A DNA stretch of 64,000 nt, taken from Mauremys mutica. Lineage: Eukaryota > Chordata > Testudines > Geoemydidae. The DNA lies in the NCBI RefSeq assembly GCF_020497125.1, contig NC_059082.1, forward strand, positions 30,092,965-30,156,964, given 5' to 3'. Below, one piece after another: positions 1 to 12,660 of this stretch. Position numbers and translations under genes: made by a program. The notes beneath the pieces are model-generated. The model saw only the letters and a list, made by a program, of their open reading frames with translations. It was not told where the DNA came from and did not search any database. How positions within the stretch are numbered: the first letter of the stretch is position 1; the number at the start of each line of letters is the position of its first letter.

Positions 1-2340
1 GGCAACCATTAAAAAGTGGCAGGAATTAAATAAATTGAAAGTCTAACCACAGAAACAGAGAATCAGCGTTAGCTATGACTGTGAAGATATTTGCAACACA
101 TCAACCCAAGAAAGGCAATTTCAGGTTTTAGAACAAATTAATGAGTGTTTTAGCAAAAGCAACAAGGGTATGACAAAGGATATGCAAAAATCTTAATGGT
201 CCCATGTGAATACATGGGGGGAGAGGGGGGAAATGTAAACAAAACTAAACTTGTAAATAATATTTACAAAAGCAGAAAGGTAATCCAAAGTATCAATCTA
301 TGGAACTAGTGATCTGTAAGATAAACAGAGTCAAAAGAGAAGAAACACAAACACCAACAAGTGGTGTAGGCACCTAAATAACTCCTACACTAACAGAGAA
401 TATGGACACACACATGAAGGCAAGAAAGTAATAATATTTTCAGTACTTTATTCAAGAGTCGAAGGCTAGATCAGACTAGATTATCATAATGGTCCCTTCT
501 TGCCTTAGAATCTATGACTATGAAAGGCAGTTCAGAAAAAAACGGAAGTCTCCCCTTAACCAAATCCTCTTTGAAAGGTCCTCGTTACACAAACCACTCA
601 GAAGAACAGAAGGCAACAGATTTTAAAAACCCTGTAGCTATCATCCACTTTCCACATGAAAGATATTTAAGAAGTTTCTATTCAGAGGCAATAAAAACAA
701 ATCTCATGTTCTTAGGATAAAAGTGAGAAAGGGGGAACTAACATGGCAGGTTTCCGTAAACCTGCTTTTATTTTGCCTGGCTTGTTCCCTTTAGAAGTGT
801 GGAGATGACTCAGTGTTAACAATACTGGGCCCAATTCAGATTTCACTCTTACACTGGTGAAGCCCAATTGACTTCAGTGATTATGAATCCCAATTTACAC
901 AGGTAAGAGAGAAGAATCATGCAGCATTATAAAGTAATTTGCACTTCAAATCAGTAATCGGGGCAAAATCTTGTCCTTTCTGAGGGTATGCTGATGGCTG
1001 CCAGGCAGCCTCTGCCCTTCCCAGTACACCTATGCAGCATCTGGGGTGGATATCCTGCAAACAAATGATGCAGGCTAGGGACTACTAATGTGTTTGATGG
1101 CATGTCTCCACTGGATGAGGGGGCACATTAGCCTAGATGCATAAAAGTAGTTAGGAATTTTGACAGTAAGCATCACACACCGAGAAAATCACTTTCCCCT
1201 CATGGTGGGTCTAGGAACCCAGACTCCAGGCCAAGCGACTACAATGCTGTTTTTAGCCCCATAGTGTGAACCCTAAGAACCCGAATCAGTTGATCCAGTC
1301 TCAGACTCACTGCTGCATTGTAGATTTTTGCTGCATAGACGTACCCTTTGACCGTGATTCACAAAAGTTCAGCATGATAGAGCTGAGTGAGTTTAGGCAC
1401 ATACAGGGTTCAGTAGAATTTTGTGCCTTGCAGTAGATCTGAAACCAGCAGATAGGCACCTAAAACAGGGACTTAGGCACCTCACTCCTTTTGTGCATCC
1501 AGGCCTGAGACTAGTTTTGAATAAGGAAGCTGATGGCGGAGCTATGGCGCATAGGACTGGGTGAGAAGCTGTCAAATTTTTCCATAGCAGTCTCTATTAC
1601 AGCAGCCATGTCTGACAGGTACGTATTTTTTTTATTAATTAGTTTCCCCCATGTCACCACACACCTCCCCACCAAACTCAAAGCCAGCCTCATCCAGCCA
1701 TGCCCTTAACACAACTGTTTTGCAACAACGGTAGCACTTATCTTACAAAGGAACTCCTCTCTATCCTGCGACAGAGACGCATGACACGCTTTGAGTCAGG
1801 CTGCATCTGGCCCTGTGTTGGTCTGTAGGAGTACGTTGAAGAGAACAAGGAGTCTGACAGCTAAGAGGCACACTCTCAGCCCTTTTCTTCAGGGAATTCA
1901 AGGATGGCTTGAGGGTGGGGCTGAAAGTGGCATCAGATGAGTAAGTGGCTCAGGGAAGAACCATTATTCCTTGCCTCATGCTGCACAGTGTCAAAGCTTG
2001 TAGCAACAGCTGCTCTGACCTGTGATCCAAGAGAACCACACGAACTGTCTGCCTCAAGAATTACACCACTATCCCTGAGAATTAAATTTGAGCCAATAGG
2101 ATAGAATCAGGCACAAAAGACGGCAAACAGGCAGTGTAGGTAAAAACTGGGTGTAGCCAACAGCAGGCTTCCTTATGCAGTTTTGGCAAGTCTTGTGATA
2201 TTATCAAAGTCTCACACTATCTGCTGGTTGGTTTTTAAATCTACAGCTCTCGGAGTGTCATGATTACATGAGAATCTCACCTTTCATTAAAAACGGAAAT
2301 TGCTAGCTCTCATGGTGAAGAGAAAAGCTTTAAAACAGAG
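1..2340. other. No gene recognised; old repeat scraps
   Basis: AT-rich sequence. At about 830-930 there is a fragment of a short element built around 'ttgacttcagtg', a family seen again near 40.9 and 46.6 kb. At about 1390-1500 there is a 'taggcacctaa'-type repeat, also seen near 18.15 kb. No open frame here looks coding. Confidence 0.5.
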
Positions 2341-2592
2341 GAACCCTAATAGGTCATAAACCAGAAAACAAATGGAAGGAACCCAAAATTATTTTTAGAA
2401 ATCTCATGGTTTTTTAATATTTTAGATTGGCAACACTGAAGCCCATCCTTTGGTGCACAGCAGCTATTTTGTTGGAAAGTATTTAATTCCAGTCCAATTA
2501 CAGGAGTACCTGGAGAGACATACCTGAAGCAGCTGGTGGTCAGCAGCATGAGGAACACGGTAGTCATTTGCTCAGGTGCAGCTCTTTGCCTT

Positions 2593-2593
<1 letters not shown>

Positions 2594-2627
<34 letters not shown>
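2594..2627. repeat. (CA)n microsatellite
   Basis: Seventeen uninterrupted CA units. On the minus strand a short frame after it ends at a donor-like CTTCAG|GTATGT near 2525, too weak to call an exon. Confidence 0.95.
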
Positions 2628-2628
<1 letters not shown>

Positions 2629-4528
2629 CTCCCATATTTTTGACTAGTGGCCTTAGGAAACCATACACCTGTATTTATTTCTATTTCATCTGATAACTGC
2701 ATACCAGGATGGTTATTAAAATTTCTGAGCATTTCCCCCAGTATTGTCCTGAAGGCTTTTCCCAAGAGGCAGGAGCTAATTATTGGTAGAGATATTTATT
2801 TGATACAGTTTCTACATAACCTAGAAAAGAGTGTTTAGTTCAGTTATAGTATTTACTCATTAGCTGTGGTTACTGTACACTCTTCCCTTTTTTTTTTCTG
2901 AATAAAGGACAGGAAAGTTTGGCTTGTGTTGTTTTAAATCAGTAGGAGTTGGAAATATTCTAACAAGATATGACAGATTGCAGCAAAACCAACCCTTGAG
3001 AGTTATTTCCCTTTGCCAAACTTTGAAAGAGGCATAAAGTAAATATCTGTGCCACCCATAAAAGTTTAATTAGCTAAATTAAAGTATTGCTACTGTTTAG
3101 TGGTGTTAATTTTTTTGTCCATAAATGAATGAATTTTACCAGCCCCAAAACACCTTCCAGGTGAAACAGCAAAATGTGGTCAGCAGTGCATTAATGCCTC
3201 CACTTCATTGTATCTATGAACATGATGCACGTTTGATTATAATCAAATCACTAATCTAGTCTCTTGCCGCTCACTGCAAAATGAGAAGTTAACTACTTGC
3301 TACAACCATGGATGGAATATTAATGTATACAATGCCCTGAGGATACCCCTCTATGTAGTACAAGATGCCTTATGAAAAAAAGTTTTAGTTCCAAGCTTTG
3401 AGATTATGATGCAAAACTGAGCAATTCCAAACAGGGTGAATTCAGTGAGACACTCTACACTAAAACTGAACATATTTCCAGATAGTACATTTGGTAGACA
3501 CCATTGAGGTGTATGTAATCTTTACCCCAGGCTGCTCTACACCCAAACACAAACAAACAAAGATCAGTGACCAGGTCTGTGTAATCTGCTAGCCCCGCTT
3601 CCAGAACTCCTTGCCTCCTTTCATACTGGGAACTTGTGGAGATGGTGCTCAAGGACAGCTCCTGGACATTCCAGGAGTGAAGATCACCTGCACACCTGCT
3701 CTCCTCTTCCTGGAACCCCCATGCAGTGGCACTATTCTGGTTCACAGCCTTCCAGGATCATATAAGATAGAGAGAGCATGGCAATGGGACATAGAAGGCA
3801 GTACCATAAAATATTTATATTCTTGGGGCATTACAAATAAAAAAATGTCTACAAGCTTTGAAACTGCAATATGTTACAAGTTATAACATACTCTACAGTC
3901 CTGGTTTAATAGCAAAGGAAGTGATATTAAGCTTGAAAAGGGAAACTGCAGCTTTCAGCAGCTCTTCACAGCTTGAAGAAAACTGAGCCAGCATGTGCCC
4001 TGACTAAAGCTATAGGACACTGAGGTCTTATAAAAATCAGGATTGTGTGACATTCCTGGGTTGCTTTTTGGCAGTCCACAGCATCCGAGCACAGAATGAG
4101 CAACTGAAGACATTTGGTCATTTGATTATAAACCAACTGAATTCGGAGCCTCACAGCAATCTAGAGTAGCTCATGCAGCACTTGAAACACAGCATACTAC
4201 GGTACTTGCCAAATAGAATAGGAGAAAAATACAAGGGAAAAAATGACATTTTCAAATTTCTAAGAAGATATTACTATTAACAAGATCTCTGTCTTAGGCA
4301 TTTCTATGTTTCCCCATCATCCTGGAATCTAAGCACTGCAGTGGAGCACAAATAAAATAAATGTAAAGCTTTAACGACAAGGGAATTGGTGGTGTCCTTT
4401 TAAAAACAGCATAAAGATTTGGCTAAATCAGACAGGGAATTTCACACAAGAGACTCAAGTTTTGATTTCATCTTCTACTCTTGCATGTTAATGATTTAAG
4501 CATCCTGCTTTACAAGGTTTTCACTTAC

Positions 4529-4618
4529 TGCATGGGAAGTCTTGGAGAGCTCCTCTCTGGAACCAGCAATTACAGCACCAGTATAATCTGATAGGAAGCA
4601 ACTGAGCAGACGAGACCC
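4529..4618 (-). CDS. Candidate 90-nt internal exon, unidentified
   Basis: The minus strand shows a long polypyrimidine tract, tttttttctttttctttgcc, followed by ag, then 90 bases, then a consensus donor GCA|GTAAGTG (gt at 4528-4527). In frame 1 all 30 codons are open: GSRLLSCFLSDYTGAVIAG and SREELSKTSHA. The splice-site pair is the best non-MCEE pair I found on this strand. Coding identity is not recognised; a lncRNA exon is equally possible. Confidence 0.35.
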
Positions 4619-5875
4619 CTGGCAAAGAAAAAGAAAAAAAAATGAAGGTGTAAACACCAGCTCTTCCATCTATAACACTGAGGAATATTCTCCTAAGAGA
4701 AATGTTAGAAGTCTCATCATTTGACTGTTAAAACTAGACTACAATGAATAAACCACTAATATATCAGAGTACACTGTAAGGCGTTACACCTGCAAACATA
4801 TTAGCTAAGTATGTTGCATCCTCCTCTAGTAGCTTGTTTGCACAGAGAATAAGACCCCATTACTGCTTCTAACTTCATATTTCAAGTAGCTGAGGGCTTT
4901 TATGATGAAGGTCCTAGTCTTATCCTTGCCGACATGTTAGGGTTTGAGGGCTCATTAGACAAAAAGACCAGCTAGAAAATGTAAAAGTACTTTTTCATTT
5001 TTAACTGTTAGAATTCTGTGAAGATCAAGCATTTGTCTCTCATTCACCCTTAATTCTACACCCACTACTACAGTACCTAAAGTCCAGGCACACAGAAAAT
5101 CCAAATCCACAAACTGGTCAACAAATGGAATAAAAGAAGACAGCACTCTTCAATAACCACAATCAAACTCAGGGAGAGACCGAAGATCACTCCTTGCCAA
5201 GCCACTGGGGTAGCTTTAGCTATTCTATTTAAATAAAGAATTGAAAAGAAATTGGGCCTATAATATATAAAATGCATATAATGTTGGTCATATGAACACT
5301 GTCACAGTCCATTTGAGATAAAATTTATGGCATTAAGAATATGGTAATTGCAGGATGTTTCAAACATTCAGCTCTCTGTGAAAAGCTGAGTGTCTGAAGA
5401 TGAGGATTTATAAATTGCAAATAAAAGAACCCGTCCCTAGTGATATCAAGCAAATGAGCAGCATGTTGACAGATATTAAATCCTACTGCATAAATAATCC
5501 CCTTAAACCTGTATCAGTGAAACCCAACAGTGAATTTACAAATTTATCCATCCCTCATGTTCAATATAAAATAATTTAACTAAAAAAATAAAGGGTGGGG
5601 AACAGGGTGACCAATAGGTTTCCATCCAAGGGGTCTGCAGACCACAGGTTAAAAAACCACCATTCTATGTAGATCAAAAAGCAAAATTAAAAAAAATAGT
5701 TGATGTTGCGTCTTTCAGAAAAAAAAATGAGGGGAAAAATGTAATGCCACATCTGCTATGACAATGGTAGATTATATTAAATTGGACAACTTATGACAAT
5801 CATTTAAAGGACAAACGGATTACGATAGACAGGACAAACAAATGCTAGGGGAAAGAGGTATACTTAGATTGTAAG

Positions 5876-6710
5876 TAGGGCTCTCGATTAATCGCAGTTA
5901 ACTCACATGATTAACTCAAAAAAATTGCGATTAAAAATGGCAAATTTTTTTAACCGCACTGCTAAACAATAGAATACCAATTGAAATATATTAAATATTT
6001 TTGGATGTTTTTCTACATTTTCAAATATATTTATTTCAATTACAATGCAGAATACAAGGTATACAGTGCTCACTTTATATTATAATTGTATTACAAATAT
6101 TTGCACTGTAAAAATGATAAACAAAATAAATAGTATTTTTCAATACACCTCATACAAGTACTGTAGTGCAATTTCTTTATCGTGAAAGTGAAACTTACAA
6201 ATGTACTTTATTTTGTTACATAACTGCACTCAAAAAACAAAACAACGTAAAACTTCATAGCCTATAAGTCCACTCAGTCCTACTTCTTGTTCAGTCAATC
6301 GCCAAGAGAAATAAGTTTGTTTACATTTACAGGAGGTAATGCTGTCCACTTTTTATTTACAATGTCACATGAAAGTGAAATCAGGTATTCACATGGCACT
6401 ATTGTAGCTGGCATTGCAAGGTATTTACATGCCAGATATGCTAAACATTTGTATCCCTCTTCATGCTTCAACCACCATTCCAGAGGACGTGTGTCCATGC
6501 TGATTATGGGTTTTGCTAGATAACAACCCAAAGCAGTGTGGACCAACGCTGCCTTATCTGTGTTGTAATCAAAATCAATATTTGAAAATTTAGAAAACAT
6601 CTAAAAATATTTAAATAAATGGTTTTCTATTATTAACTGCACAATTAACTGCAATTTTTTAAATTGTGCGATTAATCATGATCAATATTTTTAATTGCTT
6701 GACAGCCCTA
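5876..6710 (-). mobile_element. 835-bp hAT element with residual transposase C-terminus
   Basis: Terminal inverted repeats TAGGGCTCTC / GACAGCCCTA are bounded by a perfect 8-bp target duplication ATTGTAAG (5868-5875 and 6711-6718). This is the hAT signature. The minus strand keeps an open 101-residue frame (6600-6295). It resembles the hAT C-terminal dimerisation domain of ZBED-like transposases: WW..HE..Y..LA.LA.KYL.MPAT..P, then DIVNKKWTALPPVNVNKLI. BED finger and catalytic RNase H-like core are absent, so it is a non-autonomous deletion derivative. It landed in an older SINE whose tail resumes at 6711. Confidence 0.85.
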
Positions 6711-6830
6711 ATTGTAAGCTCTTCAGGGCTTGATTGTCTACTACTCTGTATTCATGCAGTACCCAGCACTGAGGGCCCATTCTTGATTGGTCCCTAGGCT
6801 TTACCATAATAAATAATATTATTAATAATG
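6711..6830 (+). repeat. 3' part of a MIR-like SINE
   Basis: Reads 'attgtaagctcttcagggc', then a 'cagtacccagcactgaggg' segment, and ends in an AAT-rich tail, the usual 3' module of turtle CORE-SINEs. Its 5' neighbour is cut by the hAT insertion. Confidence 0.55.
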
Positions 6831-6911
6831 CACAATTCAATGCAACATTCAAGATTCATGTTGTGTAGGTTAACCACATGGTATTGTTTGTATTTGTTTG
6901 CAATATATGTA

Positions 6912-7796
6912 TGTAACTTTAGCGCCCTCATGGCCAACATGGAGTCTGCTCTGCAGGCAGCTCTGGCCGAGAAAAGGCCCCTGAAGGAAGGCAGCAGTGA
7001 AAGTCCCTTCCATTCCAGGGCACCTGTTCCAAACCCCCCAGAGTGAACACACACACAGGAAGACTACAATGAATATAGGAGAGGGAAATATTTATTTACC
7101 GAGGGATGAAAGGCGAAAGACAACAGGGGAAATTAGGGGGATGTTGCATTCAACACAAGGCCCCACAGGCCCAGTGGTAGCACAGTCTGAAAGAACAGAC
7201 ACTGCGCTATGTGTCTACACAAAGAGTTCAGGAGTCCTAGGCAAAGTTCCAGTCCAGTGGTGAGTCTTGGGTGCTCCTGGTTATCTTTGGGACCAGTAAA
7301 CTTTCACCAGCAAACCCCTCCGGTGCCCTCTTCTGTGCTTCTCTGCAAAGCCACACAGAGTGACACCCTCCCCACTTAACTAGCTAACAGCCTCCATCCT
7401 TATTCCCGATGCAAAATCACAAATCCCACTACTCACGGCCCCATACAGCTCTAGGCAGCAATGATACTGTGTCCAGCTCCAGTTTGTCCTTCTCAGGTGA
7501 TTCCTCCCTGGCACAGTGCTCCTCCTGGATCCTGTCCTAGGGTACCCCTAATTGGCCGCTGTGTCCCTCCGAGGCTTCGGGCAGGTTCTTTGCTGCTTCA
7601 CACTCTGAGGGCCTGCTTGCTGCAACCCTTCTCTCTGGAGCTCCAGACACACACACACACCCTGTTGCTCTCTCCTCTCTCTCTGCCCCACCCCCCACTC
7701 TACCCCCAAAACAGCACTTCCTCCTCCTGGAACAATCAGCCCCCATCAGAAAAAGATTTCAAGGGACCATTCCCTCTAAATCCCAAAGGGATTACA
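6912..7796 (-). mobile_element. Solo ERV LTR, 885 bp
   Basis: Begins TGTAAC and ends ATTACA (TGTAA...TTACA), with a 4-bp target duplication TGTA (6908-6911 and 7797-7800). The minus strand has AATAAA near 7095, close to its 3' end, which sets the orientation. No internal retroviral genes flank it, so it is a solo LTR left by recombination. Contains a short CA run. Confidence 0.75.
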
Positions 7797-7979
7797 TGTA
7801 TAAAATTGCAAATTTCCAATTTTACATAATTGAAAATTCACTTTTGAGCTTTGCTACTGCTGGTCTTCATGCTGACTGTGGTCTGGATGAAAGCTGGAGG
7901 CTTGTAGGTAAGTACAGCGGTCAGCAGGTTTCCAGTATAGGGTGGTTGTGACATTTTGGGTACACATATGGCCCCACAG

Positions 7980-9136
7980 TAGGCCAACATTTTTATGGCT
8001 GACTTAGAACAGCACTTCCTCAGCTCTTGTCCCCTAACGCTCCTACTCTACTTGCGCTACATTGATGGCATCTTCATCATCTAGACCCATGGGAATTCCA
8101 CCAGGATTTCAACAATTTCCACCCCACCATCAACCTCAGCCTGGACCAGTCCACACAAGAGATCCACTTCCTAGACACTACAGTGCAAATAAGTAATGGT
8201 CACATAAACACCACCCTATACCGGAAACCTACTGACCGCTATACTTACCTACATGCCTCCAGCTTTCATCCAGACCACATCACACAATCCATTGTCTACA
8301 GCCAAGCCCTAAGTTACAACCGCATTTGCTCCGATCCCTCAGACAGAGGCAAACACCTACAGGATCTCTATCAAGAGTTCTTAAAACTACAATACCCATC
8401 TGGGGAAGTGAAGAAAGAGATTGACAGAGCCAGAAGGGTACGCAGAAGTCACCTACTACAGGACAGGCCCAACAAAGAAAGTAACAGAACGCCACTAGCC
8501 ATCACCTACAGCCCCCAACTAAAACCTCTCCAGCACATCATCAAGGATCTACAACCTATCCTGAAGGACTATCCATCACTCTCACAGATCCTGGGAGACA
8601 GGCCAGCCCTCGCTTACAGACAGCCCCCCAACCTGAAGCAAATACTCACCAGCAACTACACACCACACAACAAAAACACCAACCCAGGAACCAAACCCTG
8701 CAACAAACCCAGTGCCAACTCTGTCCGCATATCTATTCAAGAGACACCATCATAGGACCTAACCCTCAGGGGATTGTTCACCTGCACATCTACCAATGTG
8801 ATATATGCCATCATGTGCCAGCAATGCCCCTCTGCCATGTACACTGGCCAAACCATACAGTCGCTACACAAAAGAATAAATGGACACAAATCTGACATCA
8901 AGAATTATAACATTCCAAAACCAGTAGGAGAACACTTCAATCTCCCTGGACACTCAATAACAGACTTCAACAACAAAAAACTTCAAAAACAGACTCCAAA
9001 GAGAAACGGCAGAATGGGAATTAATTTGCAAACTGAACACCATCAAATTAGGCCTGAAGAAAGACTGGAAGTGGATGGGTCACTACAAAGTGATTCCCCC
9101 CTGCTGATACTCACACCTTCTTGTCAACTTTTTTAA
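7980..9136 (+). pseudogene. PLE reverse transcriptase / GIY-YIG endonuclease, broken
   Basis: A PLE polyprotein copies RNA and nicks the target with a GIY-YIG nuclease. Here the RT catalytic motif reads YIDGIFII, with the second aspartate changed to glycine, and a stop follows. An open piece 8183-8755 (190 residues) starts with NTTLYRKPTDRYTYLHASSF, typical of the PLE thumb/linker. After a frame change, 8774-9136 encodes the endonuclease start VIYAIMCQQCPSAMYTGQT, with the Y-x-I and YxG elements plus the CxxC pair, then HKSDIKNYNIPKPVGEHFN. Frameshifts and stops make it inactive. Confidence 0.85.
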
Positions 9137-9334
9137 ATGGGCCACCCTGATAACATTTAACTCATTAGCACTACAAAAATTATTTTCCTCCCTGCTTGTC
9201 AACTGTTGAGAATAGCCCACTTCAACCTTAATTGAATTAGCTCGTTAGCACTGACCCCCAACTTGGTAAGGCAACTCCCATCTTTTCATGTGCTGTGTAT
9301 TTATACCTGCCTCTGTATTTTCCACTCCATTCAT

Positions 9335-9364
9335 CTGATGAAGTGGGTTTTAGCCCACAAAAGC
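9335..9364 (+). ncRNA. Hammerhead-ribozyme-like core in PLE 3' region
   Basis: CTGATGA (box 1), stem GTGGG-tttta-(g)CCCAC, then AAAAGC where a functional core has GAAA. Stem II is intact; box 2 has lost its G, so cleavage is not expected. Hammerhead motifs are established features of PLE terminal repeats. Confidence 0.6.
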
Positions 9365-9867
9365 TTATGCCCAAATAAATTTGTTAGTCTCTAAGGTGCC
9401 ATAAGAAATCTTCGTTGTTTTCACATATTCACATGATTCCAGTATCTGGGACAATAAGTAAAAACACCAAATATCACAAGATTTACCATAAAGTGAGAGC
9501 TGTCTACACTACTTGTTTTTTTTTTTAAGATCTGAATACAGGCTCAGAAGTAAAACCTAGCTCAAGTGTTGTATTAGATCAAGTTTTTTAAAAGACAGTC
9601 ACAGAAAACTTTTCCTCCACAAAGTTTTAGCATCATAATATATAAAACAGCTGTTTGTTTCCCCCAATATCAACCTCTAGCAAGCATATCCATTGTTCTC
9701 TCCAAAAGCCCAGTAAATTGTATTCATCCAGTAAAATGTACCTGTATAGAACTCACAAAAGGAATTTGTATGAGGGAAAGTTAGTCCACTAATTCTATTA
9801 CTCTCCCATTAGATGAGATGCTAACTAGAAAAGCCAAAATAAAGCCCCACTTAAATGTACCCTAACG

Positions 9868-10062
9868 GACAGAGCACTGGACTGGGACTTAGGAGATCTG
9901 GATTCCAATCCCAGCTCTGCCACTGGTCTGATGCATGACCTTGGTCAAGCCACTTCACACCTTAGCTATCAACTGAGCATAATGATGATTACCACCTCCT
10001 TGGTAAAATGCTTTGAGATCTACTGAAGAAAAGCACTATAAGAGCTAGGTAATATTATCTAG
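9868..10062 (+). repeat. MIR-type CORE-SINE
   Basis: tRNA-derived head (agagcactggactgggactt ... attccaatcccagctctgcc) followed by the MIR core (tgaccttggtcaagccactt) and tail (tttgagatctactgaagaaa ... aagagctaggtaatatta). Nearly full length. The tRNA-like head is not a functional tRNA gene. Confidence 0.85.
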
Positions 10063-10679
10063 CACATCAGTACAAAAGAATGAATGCACCAACATATACA
10101 TTTCATGCTGAAATAAAACATGCTAAGCTATTCTTCCCCAGAGTAAAATAATCTTAATAGCTTTTTTGGTTCAAATCATTATTTCTAATTAGATCAGCTA
10201 TTAGTTGATGGCTCCAGTTATGATGTGCAGCATAATAAACGGGGGACAAACCAACCAAAACACATGCTTTAGAGATCATTGTCTATTCTACAGCTATTTA
10301 CAGTACCAGAATTGCTTAAAAAACCCACAACCCATAAACAAAACAAACACACACCCTATAGTAAGCCTCTTTACACAGATAATGGAAAGAGAACATCACA
10401 ATACCCACACATTGTTCTTGCTATCTCAGAGGAGATTAGAGTGAGATTTTCTCCTACCACCTCAAGTACAAAAGAATACCTCTTCATTATAAAACAATTG
10501 ATTTAAGATGTATATTGCTGATAGGTAACAGATATTTTCCTGTACGTTCAAGGCAAGTTTTCTGTGAAGGAACCAAGTAATCAATAGTATCAAGGAGCTG
10601 AAAGATTCCTGACAACGCTCATGGCATTTGAGTCAGAAAAGGAGACCAAATGCCCCTTCTGTGAGGTCACAACTACAAA

Positions 10680-10945
10680 TGGATTCAATAAAGAATTAGG
10701 TAAATTCATGGAGAATAGGTCCATCAATGGCTACTAGCCAAGATGGTCAAGGGCGGAACCCCATGCTCTGGGTGTCCCTAGCCTCTGACTGCCAGAAGCT
10801 GGGAGTGGACAACAGGTGATGGATCACTAGATAATTGTTCTGTTCATTCCCTCTGAAGCACATGGCCACTGTCAGAAGACAGGACACTGAACTAGATTGG
10901 CCATATTGGGTCAGACCAATGGTCCTTCTCATGTTCTTCTTTATA
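10680..10945 (+). mobile_element. CR1 LINE 3' end fragment
   Basis: Contains 'aaattcatggagaataggtc', 'atcaatggctactagccaag', 'gttctgttcattccctctga' and 'ggccatattgggtcagacca', in the order of the turtle CR1 3' region. Same family, opposite strand, as the copy split by the LTR at 33.9-35.7 kb. Confidence 0.75.
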
Positions 10946-10959
10946 ATATGTACTAAAAA

Positions 10960-12660
10960 ATGTACCTCCCCTCTATTGTTTGGGCCACTGCTGTAGCATG
11001 GGCTGTAAAATATCCAGTCAGCGACAGAATTCCTTCCCTATTTATCATCCAATAAGCCAAAGCTCTGATCTCTCGGGCCATAATACGTCAAGTAGTTGTG
11101 CATAATTAAAGCTACACTGATAGACTAACTGTCACAGAGTATCACAGAGATAAAATTATTTTTAAACCTGGCTTATCTGTAATCCAGAGTTATCTACAGT
11201 ACAGTTAACAGTGTTTTGAACCGAGAATACATTTTCTTTTTAAAAGGCAGAACCACCAGACCTTCTCCCCACCTCCACAACCTAGGTTTTACAAGAAGAA
11301 AACCACTGTTGTGCTCTGATTCTCCTTTGTAATGCTGTATCAAAATGTATTCATTGACTCTGAAGGATAATGAGAGGGCCATGTACAGACTGAGAAAGCT
11401 ATGCATTTTCCACCAGCAATAGAAGCTGTAATTTGTATTCCTCTCTTTTGGTCCTTTTAATACATATTTTTTATTACATGGGCAAATAGAAGTTAGGTTT
11501 CCATATTTCCCTTGCTTTATTCACTCCATATTTAAAAGAAGAAACAAATGAATCTGCTGAATCACAGAAGTCAACACCACATGAACAGAATAATGGCAAG
11601 ATTTATAGTTTGTCAGGTTACTTTATATTTTCATGTATTCTTATAACAATTACATTTTAGAAAGCCTGCAATATCTTAAGGGTAAATTTAAATATGTAGG
11701 CAAGCAGTTCTGGTGGAATAGCAAAAAATGCATCATGCTGCATAGTAAAAGTCTGGAACCAAATAAAGCTTTTAGTTCTTCCCCATTCTGGATCAGTTTA
11801 TAAAGGAAATATTTGTACCCTTGGCTGAACTGTCCTTTAGAGCCTACCATACATTAGTACTTGTAACCACATTTGAAACAGTTTGCACCGAAATAGATGG
11901 AAGGTTTTGCATCCCCACTCAAGCCAGCAATTTGAAACTGACTGTGCTTGATCCCTGTTAGAGGGTAATAGCAAGCAGTTTTGGCTGATATGATTGTAAC
12001 GACTATAGAACAATAAAGTGTTCCAGTGTAGACAGAATTCTTTATAAACAATCATGTTTGACTATCATAATCATGGATTTGCTTTTCTGTACATGGGAAA
12101 TACTTCAACGAAAGTGCTAGAGTATCCCACACTTTAAATGTGGACTTCATCTGATTCAGGTGAGCCTTTTCCAAGAAGAGTGCACCTCTGACCATCATCT
12201 TAGAATGGGTATACATTAATTGTTTTCTTCCCAAGGAAATTGCAATATTAACTAGCATTTTGGAAAACTCCCCTAGAAAGGCAGGTAGGCCAAAAGGTGA
12301 AGAAGTGTATCAGTAACATTGTCTGCTGCATGTGAAGCAGAGATCTATCCTCTGAAAGGTGCAGATAATGATATGTAGATAGGTGTTCTCTACATCTATT
12401 GATAGAAAAAAAAAGTCCTTTGTAAATTCCTGCTAAGGTGGAATTTAGGGTCTCCATCCCTGAACTAGTCTGTTCAAGAGCTTCTGGTTGAATGCACTTC
12501 TATCTTTTGAATGCTTGGGCACTAGGAAGAGGATGGAGTAGAGTGCTAAGCCTTCTTGTTCTCTGTGGGATTGATTGGCATTCTGCAGTCTTCATATTCT
12601 GATATTTCAAATCAGTTGGAAAAAGAGGAAGGAGGTCAATAAAATTGGTTTTGGAATTGC
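10960..12660 (-). pseudogene. Decayed DIRS-like retrotransposon, reverse transcriptase region
   Basis: On the minus strand, about 12420-12055 reads nearly open with one internal stop. It follows reverse transcriptase motif order: FFLSIDVENTYLHIII (motif A, D then Y.HI), SSPFGLPAFLGEFSKMLV (motif B), then LFLEKAHLNQM and beyond. The usual YLDD motif C has decayed (MYTHSKMMV). The pattern fits DIRS-type RT better than CR1 or gypsy. A possible RNase H remnant (MAREIRALAYWMINREG, near 11070-10965) lies downstream. Multiple stops and frameshifts; an old copy. Family assignment is an inference. Confidence 0.5.

Larger units (their letters stand above)
7862..9410 (+). mobile_element. 5'-truncated, 5'-inverted Penelope-like element (Neptune-type)
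   Basis: The main part runs forward from about 7980 to 9410. It carries a reverse transcriptase remnant (YLRYIDGIFII near 8052-8085), linker, and GIY-YIG endonuclease, followed by a 3' segment with a hammerhead-like core at 9335-9364. Positions about 7862-7955 are an inverted copy of the region near 8200-8290: 'ggtcagcaggtttccagtat' against forward 'ataccggaaacctactgacc'. PLE insertions often have such 5' inversions and truncations. Confidence 0.8.

Noticed and set aside
9868..9935. tRNA gene
   Set aside because: The tRNA-like part is the head of a MIR SINE and continues into the core and tail.
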